Source of the DNA: Bacteroidales bacterium UBA5515
Lineage (GTDB): Bacteria; Bacteroidota; Bacteroidia; Bacteroidales; P3
DNA length: 42,931 bases
NCBI GenBank assembly: GCA_002423895.1
Contig: DIOL01000005.1
Location: 1-42,931, forward strand
Reading direction: 5' to 3'
Part shown: positions 1-7,970 of the stretch, in pieces
Layout: each line of letters begins with the position of its first letter
Numbering within the stretch: position 1 is the stretch's first letter
Program-made: the position numbers and the translations under genes
The notes under the pieces: generated by a model
The model's database searches: none
Told to the model about the DNA's origin: nothing
The model's input: the letters and a program-made list of their open reading frames with translations, nothing else

Positions 1-42
1 TTTGTGAACAGTCTTGATTTTTTGTTACTTTTTATCAAGAAA
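1..42. repeat. dispersed repeat, copy 1
   Basis: The first 42 bases recur at 2530-2572 with a single inserted G. Both copies read TTTGTGAACAGTCTTGATTT and then end in TATCAAGAAA. Each lies just past the 3' end of a minus-strand gene and in the same orientation, so the element behaves as a gene-end repeat. No protein is encoded. The left edge may be cut by the window. Confidence 0.75.
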
Positions 43-84
43 AAGTTGGAAAGAAGAAGAAAAAAAAGATTAGAAATTAACGTT

Positions 85-687
85 TTATTCCTTGTAAGGA
101 TTTTCTAATTCTTTTTTTGTTTTGAAACGCATGCTGTCACAATTAGAATTAAAATTGACTATTTTGTCATCAACAATTCTAAACTGATAACTGCAAAATG
201 CAGGAACTAACTCTTTATTTTCTTTGTATTGTTCTGAAAAATAATAAATATTTGGATCTGTACCAATAGTATCAAATATGACTATCATATCCTTATCTAT
301 TTTAAAAAACTTATTGAAAATATTAGAATCAAGAGGATTGGCATAAATATGTGTTGTTTTATATCTAATTAAATAATCTGCATTTCTTAAATTAGACCTG
401 TCATACAACTTATGTTCTGCATTGTTTTGATAAATTGAAACAGTCCAATTACTATCACCACAATAATTTAATATCATAAACTCATCTTCAAAAACTTTAA
501 CATTAACAAGACTATCCAGTATCATATCCATATTTTTATCAATACTTAAAATATGTTGATATTCTTGATGAGCAGGCTCTTTTTTAATTTTGTGTATTAT
601 GATGTTAGAGGAATTTTTATTACTGCAAGAAACCAGTAAAACAAAACATAAAAAAACATACACACTGTTTTTTATTACAGAAATCAT
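85..687 (-). CDS. hypothetical lipoprotein
   Basis: This 200-residue protein begins with a short hydrophobic signal ending in a lipobox (L18-V-S-C21), so it is probably cleaved by signal peptidase II and anchored in a membrane through Cys21. The mature part is polar, rich in Asp, Lys, Asn and Tyr, with no catalytic motif or family that I recognise. It stands alone: the next gene (an ATPase on the same strand) is more than 100 bp upstream, and a dispersed repeat follows its stop codon. The lipoprotein call rests on the signal only; function is unknown. Confidence 0.7.
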   Translation of the reverse strand: MISVIKNSVYVFLCFVLLVSCSNKNSSNIIIHKIKKEPAHQEYQHILSIDKNMDMILDSLVNVKVFEDEFMILNYCGDSNWTVSIYQNNAEHKLYDRSNLRNADYLIRYKTTHIYANPLDSNIFNKFFKIDKDMIVIFDTIGTDPNIYYFSEQYKENKELVPAFCSYQFRIVDDKIVNFNSNCDSMRFKTKKELENPYKE

Positions 688-805
688 ATTTATTCAATCT
701 TTTAATATTTATATTGCGCGAACATCATTATTTCTCTCTAACGCGAAAGTTAGAAATATTATTTTGAATAGGAAGAATTTACAGATAACAAATTAACAGA
801 AATTA

Positions 806-2080
806 TTAACCATTAATAAACTCCCTCAACTCCCAACCTCTAATATGTTTAATACCATCGTTAATTGGCAATGAAAAATCATCCAAAGACATAACAACTT
901 TCTCATAATTATCATTAATTGATTTTAAAGGAGCATATTCCCTGTCAATTGTAGTTTTATCAATCAGCATATAAGCACATTGCAAATAAATTAACCTGTC
1001 ATCCTTTTTAGCAACAAAATCAACCTCCTTATTTCTCATCACACCAACCCAAACATCAAAACCATTGCGTTCTAATTCCAAATAAACCAAGTTCTCAAAC
1101 ATATAACCCGCTCCATAACCAAAGCCAGAGTAGAGATAGTTTTTGTACGCCAAATCATTCACATAATATTTTGAATTACCAGAAATAATATCCCTGCCCT
1201 TAATATCATATCTATCACATTTATGAATAATGAAAGTATCTTCAATGTAACCAATATAATTGTAAATTAAATCATAACTAACACTTCTACCCTGTGATTT
1301 GAAAAAATTGTTTATTTTGGACACAGAAATTAAGTTTGAAGCATTATTGACAAGGAAAATAAAAATATCTTCAAGAATTTTAGGTTCACGAATACTGTAA
1401 CGTTGAATAATATCCCTAAGCAAAACAGTATCCTTAACAGCTGACACATAATTTCTCTTAATCTCCTCACTACCCAGCATAAAAAGCTCAGGCAAACCAC
1501 CTCCATTCAAATACTGCATATAAAACTCCCTGCCAACAACACCATTAGTAACACCCAAAAACTCCTTATAACTGAAAGGAAAAATCTCAAAACTGATATA
1601 CCTGCCCGAAAGCAAAGTAGCCAATTCACCAGAAAGCATTTTGGAGTTAGAGCCAGTAATAAAAACCTCATACTCCTGTGAATAATCTTGCGAAAACGAA
1701 TTTACAGCCTTTTCCCATTCATCAATCATTTGAATTTCATCAATAAAAATATAAATCTTACCCTCAACACCCATTTCCTTTCTATACTCCAAAACAATAC
1801 TATTCAAATCATTGTAAGAAGAAAGAAAATCAAAATCAGAAAATTCCCTGTTAATCAACAAAGTATTTTCAGCCTTCACACCCCTATCAATCAACTCTTT
1901 TGCAATCTGCCTCAAAATATAACTCTTGCCCGTTCTTCTCTGACCAACAAGAACCTTCACAAGACGATTGCCAGTATACTCAATAATCTTATCAGTATAT
2001 TCATTACGTTTAAATCCAAAGTCAAAACTCTTTGAATCCCATAAATTATACTTTTCTAATATTGCAATTTTTTCGTTCAT
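806..2080 (-). CDS. AAA-type ATPase with C-terminal DUF4143 domain
   Basis: The N-terminal half is a P-loop ATPase: the Walker A motif reads VGQRRTGKS and the Walker B motif IYIFIDEIQ, followed by a sensor-like FITGSNSKML. The C-terminal half has the DUF4143 pattern, ending with the MRNKEVDFVAKKD stretch that resembles a nuclease-fold core. This family is common in Bacteroidota and archaea, and its biological role is not settled. A longer reading frame reaches 2116, but I place the start at the ATG at 2080, because a promoter-like TATTTTTG (minus strand, 2097-2104) lies inside the extension and MNEKIAILEKYN is a typical family start. It is a single-gene unit. Confidence 0.85.
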   Translation of the reverse strand: MNEKIAILEKYNLWDSKSFDFGFKRNEYTDKIIEYTGNRLVKVLVGQRRTGKSYILRQIAKELIDRGVKAENTLLINREFSDFDFLSSYNDLNSIVLEYRKEMGVEGKIYIFIDEIQMIDEWEKAVNSFSQDYSQEYEVFITGSNSKMLSGELATLLSGRYISFEIFPFSYKEFLGVTNGVVGREFYMQYLNGGGLPELFMLGSEEIKRNYVSAVKDTVLLRDIIQRYSIREPKILEDIFIFLVNNASNLISVSKINNFFKSQGRSVSYDLIYNYIGYIEDTFIIHKCDRYDIKGRDIISGNSKYYVNDLAYKNYLYSGFGYGAGYMFENLVYLELERNGFDVWVGVMRNKEVDFVAKKDDRLIYLQCAYMLIDKTTIDREYAPLKSINDNYEKVVMSLDDFSLPINDGIKHIRGWELREFING

Positions 2081-2529
2081 AGATGAATATTTTGTACAAA
2101 AATACATTTTTTTCACTTATAAACGAATATTTTGACAATTTGTTTCTAATTTTCATTAAACATTACAGCAAAAAAACATTTTTTCTTTTGCCCACAGATT
2201 TCCACAGATTTCTTTGTCTGAATCAGGATTTACTTGATTTTAGGATTTTCAGGATTTTATTGTCTGAACCTTGATTAATCTGATTTATTGATTTACTATG
2301 ATTTTTTATAATCCTGTTAATCTTGTAATCCTGAGTAATCGGCTTGCCGCTTGCCTTAGCAAGAATCCTGATTCAGATAAAAAAAATAACCATTAAATAA
2401 ACCCCGACAAAACCCCGACCTTTTGCAAAAAGCGTGAAGAAAATTGTAGTTTTGAACGTTAAGAAAGTTTATTCTGTTTGAGCGAAGCGAGTTTATAAAC
2501 TTTTAGTTCAAGACTGCAATTTTTAGCTT

Positions 2530-2572
2530 TTTGTGAACAGTCTTGATTTTTTGTTACTTGTTTATCAAGAAA
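2530..2572. repeat. dispersed repeat, copy 2
   Basis: This matches bases 1-42 exactly except for one inserted G at 2560. It lies downstream of the HU-like gene, in the same relation to its gene as copy 1. Confidence 0.75.
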
Positions 2573-2635
2573 CCCGAAGACCAAAGGTCGAGAGCCACGA
2601 AATGAAAAGTAAGGGAAGAAGAAAGAAAGACAAAA

Positions 2636-2672
2636 AAGACAAAAAAGAAAGGCAACCCAATTAAGGATTGCC
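2636..2672 (-). terminator. likely terminator of the HU-like gene
   Basis: Read on the minus strand, GGCAA and TTGCC form a stem with an inner GG/CC pairing (2651-2672), followed directly by a T-rich tail (TTTCTTTTTTGTCTTTTTT). It lies about 95 bp past the stop codon of the HU-like gene, so it could end that transcript. It is part of a repeat-rich segment. Confidence 0.5.
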
Positions 2673-2767
2673 CAACTTTTCAATTACCCCTCATTCCCCT
2701 AAAGGGGAAGAAAGTTTTGCACTTAAGGAGCTTAAAGAGTTTAATGTCTTTAATGTCCTTAGATTCC

Positions 2768-3202
2768 TTACGGAGCAACAGGTGTCTCAGGAGTTTCTCC
2801 AGTTTGAAGACCTTTAATATTAAGATCTACTTCTGCAAAAGCTACCTTTGACAAGGAATCTTTAAACTTTGTTGAAGGATAGAATCTACAAGATGCTGCT
2901 TTTATGGTTGTAGCATCCACTTCTTCCAATGTGCCCATTGCAGTTGCTTTTATCTTAGGGATAAATGAGCCCAAGATGTTAAATTTAACGGCACTACCAT
3001 TTTGAATATGGCGAGAGATATTAATCTCCAATGCTTTCAAGCATGCCAACACATCAGGATAACTCAATGTGGTACTTTCCACAATCTCTTGACACAACTG
3101 GTCAATTGACACATCATTTCCACGGAACAATCTTGCCAAAAATTTCATTCCCTGGTTCTGTCCTGTTACAATCTTCTTTGTAACCTTTATGTATCTAATC
3201 AT
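2768..3202 (-). CDS. HU-HIG type histone-like DNA-binding protein
   Basis: This 144-residue protein matches the HU-like family of Bacteroidota that carries an HU-HIG domain: a helical N-terminal half with a conserved DVLACLKALE helix, then a beta-rich half with the GSFIPKIKATA strand pair in the position of the DNA-binding arms. The Pro- and Thr-rich tail (GETPETPVAP) is typical. It should bind and bend DNA. In other Bacteroidales a gene of this type often sits beside a VirE-type primase gene and a small HTH gene, as here, where the two groups diverge from a 300-bp control region. A TATCTTTG element on the minus strand (3322-3329) would give a long leader. Confidence 0.85.
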   Translation of the reverse strand: MIRYIKVTKKIVTGQNQGMKFLARLFRGNDVSIDQLCQEIVESTTLSYPDVLACLKALEINISRHIQNGSAVKFNILGSFIPKIKATAMGTLEEVDATTIKAASCRFYPSTKFKDSLSKVAFAEVDLNIKGLQTGETPETPVAP

Positions 3203-3321
3203 AATCTCAAACAGTTTACCTGTACCACTGAAAAGGTTTTAAAAGTTAATTAATAATTTTTGAAAATCGGTGACTTTATAACTCTAATTTTTTGAGCTAT
3301 TTATTCTCTTTTTTCTATATA

Positions 3322-3368
3322 CAAAGATACAAAAAAATATCATTATATGGCTATATTACAACCATATA
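3322..3368. promoter_or_regulatory. HU-gene promoter element and possible operator
   Basis: On the minus strand 3322-3329 reads TATCTTTG, a match to the Bacteroidota -7 element TAnnTTTG. Just upstream of it, TATATGG (3344-3350) and CCATATA (3362-3368) form an exact 7-bp inverted repeat with an 11-bp centre, which is a plausible binding site for a regulator between the divergent HU-like and HTH/primase units. I see no good -33 TTTG for the HU side. Confidence 0.4.
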
Positions 3369-3432
3369 GACGTCATTTGATTTAAGTTGAATACTGTTGA
3401 ATTAATTTTATTTGACAAAAAAAACTCAGTAA

Positions 3433-3464
3433 ATTGATTAAGTGTAAAAAGTTTTGTATCTTTG
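3433..3464 (+). promoter_or_regulatory. promoter for the 3504 gene and primase cassette
   Basis: ATTG (3433-3436), a 20-bp spacer and TATCTTTG (3457-3464) match the Bacteroidota housekeeping promoter (TTTG, about 19-21 bp, TAnnTTTG) with one mismatch. The first downstream gene starts at 3504. Confidence 0.6.
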
Positions 3465-3503
3465 TAGCAAATTAAATATTTAGAAAAATTAATCAATGGA
3501 TTT

Positions 3504-3899
3504 ATGAGAGAAATTTCGATTATGGAAATAAAAAGAAAAATACATGGTAAAAATCGTTATAGATTAAGACGGAAGAGAAATAAAGTAAAATTAACTTCTG
3601 TTTCTGAAATATATTCAAGAGATGTTAGGGAGATGTATATTAATTATAGTCTTTTATTAGATTCAATATGCGTTGATCTTAATCGTAAAGAATTTACTAA
3701 AAAAAGGAAGAATGATGAAAACAAAAAAGCTGTTTCCATTATTCCCGCAATACTACTTGTAATAATATTCAAGTTAAAAGATACAATTAATAATTCCGTA
3801 ATTAAGCATCTTGAAGAAGAATTTTCAAAAAAAACTATTGCCATTATTAATTATATATCTATTCTTTTCTCCATAAATAACTATAAAATTCTTTCATAG
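3504..3899 (+). CDS. small basic protein with one membrane segment
   Basis: This 131-residue protein begins with a very basic stretch (about residues 7-30, rich in Lys and Arg). Around residues 75-90 it has a hydrophobic helix (AVSIIPAILLVIIF), and a second weaker hydrophobic stretch lies near the C-terminus. I do not recognise the family. A good promoter lies 40 bp upstream, which supports expression, and an in-frame ATG at 3522 is an equally good start. It is the first gene of the group that continues with the HTH protein and the primase, separated by about 180 bp. Confidence 0.55.
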   Translation: MREISIMEIKRKIHGKNRYRLRRKRNKVKLTSVSEIYSRDVREMYINYSLLLDSICVDLNRKEFTKKRKNDENKKAVSIIPAILLVIIFKLKDTINNSVIKHLEEEFSKKTIAIINYISILFSINNYKILS

Positions 3900-4077
3900 G
3901 TTTTAGGCTCTAATTCTAAGAGCTTTTTCCTCTTTTACAAATACTTTTTTTACATCTATTTAATAGCATATTATATGACTATTATTGATATTCTATTATA
4001 CTATTTTTCACTCATTTTTCATAAAACTATACAATGTAAATAATTGGATAATAACAAATTTAAGAAAGAATAAATAT

Positions 4078-4263
4078 ATGATACAAGAAAATAAGATACC
4101 AAAATATACACAAAAAGATGTGTTAAGAATTTTACAAATTTCTCAAGCTACCCTCTATCGTTTGAGAAAGAAACACGGCCTTTTGACCCAAAACGTCAAA
4201 AGAAGATACACCGAAGAAGAGATAGAGGAAATTAGTAATATAATTATTAACCAATACAGATAA
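4078..4263 (+). CDS. small helix-turn-helix protein (MerR/excisionase-like)
   Basis: This 61-residue protein carries a winged-helix or MerR-like motif: YTQKDVLRILQISQATLYRL followed by RKKHGLL and RRYTEEEIEEI. Proteins of this size and pattern act as excisionase-like or regulatory DNA-binding factors in mobile elements. The frame is open upstream to 3985, but that extension is hydrophobic and unlike the domain, so I start at the ATG at 4078. It ends 3 bp before the primase gene and is surely cotranscribed with it. It may regulate the divergent promoter region or recruit the primase. Confidence 0.75.
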   Translation: MIQENKIPKYTQKDVLRILQISQATLYRLRKKHGLLTQNVKRRYTEEEIEEISNIIINQYR

Positions 4264-4266
4264 AAT

Positions 4267-6327
4267 ATGGAAAAAATAACTTTTTACAATAACTGTACGA
4301 GTGCTCCATATATTGATATAAAATGGGTTAATTTAATAGAAACTATTAAATGTGGATCATATAAAAAAACTGTTTTGGAGCTAAGACAAGCAAAAAATGT
4401 GGGAGATGATAAAACATACCAAAATCTTAAGAAGAGCCTTCAAGCATTCAATTATAGTTCAACTTATAAAAATAAAAGAAAGAGAGAATACATTGATAGT
4501 TTTCAATATATAGTTGGAATAGACCTTGACCATGTGGGGGATGAAGAAAGGATAAATGAAATATGCACTTTGCTAAAAGATGACAAGCATACATATGCAT
4601 TCTTCATCTCACCAAGTGGAGATGGGATAAAGATATTCTATAGATTGAAAAAAGAAGAAAAGGTTGATAAGTTTCTGAAAGACAAAAACTATGATGCCTT
4701 AGCCAAATATTACGCCAAAAAGTTTGAACAGGTAAACAACTATGTTGAGAAGAAATATAATGTTGTTGGAGACCCACAAGTTAAGGATTTTACAAGACTT
4801 TGTTTTGTTAGCTACGATCCAAACGCCTATTTAAATGAAAATGCAATGCCTTTGGATATTACTAACGAAGAACTTGAAACAATATACAATGAAAATCTAT
4901 TAACTAACCCAAATCAAGAAGGGAATAGAAATAACTCATTGTATAAATTTAGCCAAAATGCCTTTTCAAAAGGATATGATAAGGAAGAGGTTTTTGAATT
5001 TTGTTTGGAGAAATATTTCGATTTAGATAATGAAGAAATTAGAAGAACAATCAATTCAGCCCAAAAATCAAAAAGAGTTAATAATAAAGGGAAAACAAAA
5101 ATAGAAAACTCAAAGAAGACAGATGAAATAACCAACGACCAAATAAAAGAATTGTTTTACAATCGATTTGACCTAAGGAATAACGTAGTTACAGATAGCT
5201 TTGAAGTGTTGGATAAAAATGATGATAAACCAAAATGGGAAACATATAACTCAATAATTTCTAACACCATTCAAACCTACATAACAGACCATTTCATCAA
5301 TGCAAGAAGGATTAATGTTGAGAAAATATTACTCACAAAAGCAGTAAAAGAATATGATCCATTTATAGAAAAGCTCAATTCACTTCCACCATGGGACCAA
5401 AAAGACCATATAGGAAAACTTGCCAACACAGTTGAAACAACCGATCAAGAACTTTGGATAAAAGATGTAAAAAAGTTCATTGTAGGAATTATTGCCACAC
5501 TATTAAACCATATAATCGTTAATCATTATTGCCTTGTACTAACGGGAAAAGAAGGAATTGGTAAAACAACATGGATAAAGAACCTCCTTCCCAAGGAATG
5601 GTTAGAATACTTTACCGACAGCCCCTTAGACCTTAAGCACAAAGACACCAATTTCAAGCTAAGTCAAAATGTGCTTATAAGTATTGAAGAACTATCACGA
5701 TACACAAAAAAAGAGATAGATTTTATTAAAGAACTATTCACAAGAGGAAGCATACAGGAAAGAGGGCATTACGAAAAGAACCAGAAGAAATATCCTCGTA
5801 GAGCTTCCTTTATTGCCACCCTCAACGAAATTCAATTTCTTTCAGGAGAAGAAGGAGAAAGAAGGTTTTGGTCACACGAAACACTAAATATAGATAACAA
5901 TAAGGAAATTGATATAGATCAAGTTTATGCACAAGCCTTAGCACTCTACAAAGAAGACTTTGAATATTGGGATACAAATGAAGAAATTGCCTATAGAAAA
6001 GATAAAAACAGCAAATTCGTAAGACCAAACCTTGTTAGAGAACTAATACTAAAATACTATAAATTACCTTCACCAAATCCAAAACTAATGAGATTTGAAA
6101 AAGCAGAGTTTTATTCCAGCACTGACGTATTACAAGATATAATATTTAGATTTGGTAGTAATCACAAAGACCTAACAACAATGAAAATAGGCAAAGAACT
6201 TTCAAAACTAAACCTGAAAACTAAAACATCAAGTGGCATAAAAAGATACCTGTTAGTTAAGAAATCAAATGAAGAAATAGCAGAAGAAAACAAGGTGGAC
6301 TTTGATGAATTGGGAAATGTTAGCTAA
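4267..6327 (+). CDS. primase / VirE-type superfamily helicase
   Basis: This 686-residue protein has three parts. Residues about 1-200 match the BT4734-like N-terminal domain, with primase-like motifs: D86-L-D88, then SPSGDGIK (115-122), then a D174-FTRLCF segment. Residues about 225-270 look like a PriCT-type helical linker. Residues about 370-600 form the virulence-associated E ATPase, with Walker A TGKEGIGKTTW (Lys433) and a Walker B-like VLISIEEL. Such proteins are primase-helicases that start replication of plasmids, satellite phages and integrated elements. No integrase, capsid or relaxase gene lies nearby, so the cassette is either a stable resident or a remnant. Downstream GTAGGAG repeats are possible target sites. 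Confidence 0.85.
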   Translation: MEKITFYNNCTSAPYIDIKWVNLIETIKCGSYKKTVLELRQAKNVGDDKTYQNLKKSLQAFNYSSTYKNKRKREYIDSFQYIVGIDLDHVGDEERINEICTLLKDDKHTYAFFISPSGDGIKIFYRLKKEEKVDKFLKDKNYDALAKYYAKKFEQVNNYVEKKYNVVGDPQVKDFTRLCFVSYDPNAYLNENAMPLDITNEELETIYNENLLTNPNQEGNRNNSLYKFSQNAFSKGYDKEEVFEFCLEKYFDLDNEEIRRTINSAQKSKRVNNKGKTKIENSKKTDEITNDQIKELFYNRFDLRNNVVTDSFEVLDKNDDKPKWETYNSIISNTIQTYITDHFINARRINVEKILLTKAVKEYDPFIEKLNSLPPWDQKDHIGKLANTVETTDQELWIKDVKKFIVGIIATLLNHIIVNHYCLVLTGKEGIGKTTWIKNLLPKEWLEYFTDSPLDLKHKDTNFKLSQNVLISIEELSRYTKKEIDFIKELFTRGSIQERGHYEKNQKKYPRRASFIATLNEIQFLSGEEGERRFWSHETLNIDNNKEIDIDQVYAQALALYKEDFEYWDTNEEIAYRKDKNSKFVRPNLVRELILKYYKLPSPNPKLMRFEKAEFYSSTDVLQDIIFRFGSNHKDLTTMKIGKELSKLNLKTKTSSGIKRYLLVKKSNEEIAEENKVDFDELGNVS

Positions 6328-6360
6328 TAATATGATATATAAATAAATAAAGTGTTTTTA

Positions 6361-6485
6361 GTAGGAGCAGTAGGAGATAAAAGTGGATTTAAAAAGTTAT
6401 ATACAAAAATTAGATTTATTACTATTGCATAACAGCTATTGTTAGAAAGTTATCAGAATTGCATTTTACCTCCTACTACTCCTAC
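6361..6485. repeat. GTAGGAG inverted repeat downstream of the primase gene
   Basis: GTAGGAGCAGTAGGAG (6361-6376) and CTCCTACTACTCCTAC (6470-6485) are inverted copies with one mismatch in 16. Each arm is itself a direct repeat of GTAGGAG with a 9-bp period. The arms enclose 93 bp of AT-rich DNA. The position right after the primase-helicase gene suggests iterons or an origin, but this is inference. Confidence 0.65.
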
Positions 6486-6577
6486 CGAAAACCTTATAAC
6501 AAACTATATTTCACCAATATAAACAATATTAAAATATTAATTTACCTCCTACTTTTCTCCACCCTTTAACCCCTTTG

Positions 6578-6661
6578 CTAACTCCTTATTCTAATTTACT
6601 AACTCCTTATTCTATTTTACTAACTCCTTATTCTAATTTACTGAAATAAGGAGTTATTTTT
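6578..6661. repeat. 21-bp tandem array, 4 units
   Basis: Three units that begin CTAACTCCTTATTCTA (6578, 6599, 6620) are followed by a fourth of another type, CTGAAATAAGGAGTTATTTT (6641). The last two are partly inverted to each other: AACTCCTTATT (6622-6632) pairs with AATAAGGAGTT (6645-6655), and a T-run follows, so the end of the array can also act as a plus-strand terminator. Related units occur at 42108-42254. Confidence 0.85.
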
Positions 6662-6805
6662 TTGCTTAGTAGAATATGCCAAGACATTTTTCTATTAAGA
6701 TTTGTTATCGGTTATTCAAAATTTTTATGTAGTTTTGAAGTTTGAAAAAACTTTATGAAACCTAACCTTAGAAATTACATTGCTCGCTCGTTTTACTCAT
6801 CTACC

Positions 6806-6834
6806 TTCGTGCGGGATTTGCACTCCCGCACGAA
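6806..6834. repeat. GC-rich hairpin of the palindromic repeat family
   Basis: TTCGTGCGGGA and TCCCGCACGAA form a perfect 11-bp stem around a 7-base loop TTTGCAC. The same stem recurs at 15493-15545, 15726-15748 and 15900-15954, at the other edge of the accessory island. Confidence 0.85.
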
Positions 6835-6963
6835 ATTCACTCATATAGAATTTGAAGTATTCACAGCCACCAGCAACGTTTTGATGGATACCCTCCAACA
6901 ACCAGTTCTTATTACAGAAGAAGAATATAAAAGGATTTAAAGAAGATTAAAAAAGTTATAATT

Positions 6964-7959
6964 ATGGAAAATATTGGTTCTTTATTTGATAACACAACAG
7001 CAACCTATAAGTATTTCTGGTTTCTATCCATTATCGACAAAGTTACTTTGGAAAACAAAACCAAAATTACTTTTGATGAATTGGTTATTGATATGATTTC
7101 AAAAGCATGGGATTATATTCAAAAACATAATTTAAGCTTTGGTCATGCTGATTCCTTTAAAATGCAAATAGAAGAATTAGAGAACGTTTTAGACCTAAGC
7201 AAAGACACAAGCCCAGAGAATATTAAAACAATCTTAGAATCGAATATAGAAACAATTAAACCCATATTAAAAGTTTTCACTCTCAATGTACCCTATCGTT
7301 TCCTTTCCCCTTGGATTAGGTTTGAAACCAATGAGCAAGTTATTAAAGTTGCAAAACAAAACCTTAATAATCCAATGTACTGGATAGATAATAATGAAAT
7401 TAACATTTATCCCCAATGGATTAGTTACATCAAATCAAAGAGCCAAGAACTTAAAAAAGAAACAGAATATCAACTACATTTATTTCTGCATAAACGCAAT
7501 TCCAACTCCCCTTTTTTAGAAGAAAAACTAAACAAAATACATCCATTTCAACAAGAAGAAATATTGAAAGTGGCAGAGAACAACCAAATAATATGTCCTT
7601 TTTGCAATTTAAGTTCTAACATCCAAATTATCTACGAAACAACCAACACTCTAAGTTTCTACGACCTTTATCCAGTAAGCAAAGGACACACGCTAATAAT
7701 CCCAAAACAACATATTGAAGATTATTTCACAATCAAACAAAATCTGCAAACCGAACTTTGGCAATCCGTTAACCACTGCAAGAAAATATTAGATAACCTA
7801 TACAAACCTGATGGCTACAACACAGGAATTAATGTTGGAAAAGCAGCAGGCCAAAGCATATTCCACACCCACATTCACCTAATCCCACGCTACAAAGACG
7901 ACACCCCCAACCCCCTTGGAGGAGTAAGAGGAGTTATTGCAGAAAAACAAAAGTATTAA
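6964..7959 (+). CDS. HIT-family hydrolase with an N-terminal HNH-associated domain
   Basis: The last 125 residues are a histidine-triad domain: C211-PFC214, then YPVSKGHTLIIPKQH, then HTHIHLIPRY (301-310) with the three His residues, ending in GGVRGVIAEKQKY. HIT proteins hydrolyse or transfer nucleotidyl groups. Residues 1 to about 160 form a different, helical domain (YKYFWFLSIIDKV, then VPYRFLSPWIRF) that, as far as I recall, normally precedes an HNH nuclease in Bacteroidota. Here the HIT domain appears to take the place of HNH. A separate HNH endonuclease gene starts 11 bp downstream, so the two are probably cotranscribed and may work together in defence or DNA processing. Confidence 0.8.
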   Translation: MENIGSLFDNTTATYKYFWFLSIIDKVTLENKTKITFDELVIDMISKAWDYIQKHNLSFGHADSFKMQIEELENVLDLSKDTSPENIKTILESNIETIKPILKVFTLNVPYRFLSPWIRFETNEQVIKVAKQNLNNPMYWIDNNEINIYPQWISYIKSKSQELKKETEYQLHLFLHKRNSNSPFLEEKLNKIHPFQQEEILKVAENNQIICPFCNLSSNIQIIYETTNTLSFYDLYPVSKGHTLIIPKQHIEDYFTIKQNLQTELWQSVNHCKKILDNLYKPDGYNTGINVGKAAGQSIFHTHIHLIPRYKDDTPNPLGGVRGVIAEKQKY

Positions 7960-7970
7960 CAAAAAAAGTT

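Larger units (their letters stand above)
2117..2767. other. repeat-rich intergenic region
   Basis: This stretch of about 650 bp holds no convincing gene. From about 2185 to 2385 it consists of degenerate copies of short words such as CACAGATTT, ATCAGGATTT and AATCCTG, a pattern of spacer repeats seen in many Bacteroidota genomes. At 2530-2572 lies copy 2 of the repeat found at the left edge of the window. Around 2722-2765 is a low-complexity TTAATGTC/CTTTAATG segment also seen near 26890 and 33935. An open frame at 2459-2683 runs through the repeat and has no protein-like features. Confidence 0.6.
6328..6963. other. intergenic region with three repeat types
   Basis: No gene is supported here. 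In order it holds a 16-bp inverted pair of GTAGGAG repeats, a third CTCCTAC half-site near 6546-6552, a four-unit 21-bp array and a GC-rich hairpin. The 61-codon frame at 6755-6940 runs through the hairpin and looks repeat-derived; a TAGTTTTG element lies just upstream of it at 6730-6737. Confidence 0.6.

Noticed and set aside
590..796. 68-codon plus-strand frame at the lipoprotein start
   Set aside because: It overlaps the signal-peptide region of the minus-strand lipoprotein and has no features of its own.
2459..2683. 74-codon minus-strand frame
   Set aside because: It runs entirely through dispersed repeat sequence including the terminator-like hairpin.
2768..6327. Prophage
   Set aside because: No capsid, portal, terminase, tail or lysis gene is seen; only DNA-binding and replication functions are present.
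6755..6940. 61-codon plus-strand frame before the HIT gene
   Set aside because: Its middle is the GC-rich palindrome seen in intergenic DNA elsewhere, and the rest has no protein-family signal; a repeat-derived frame is more likely.
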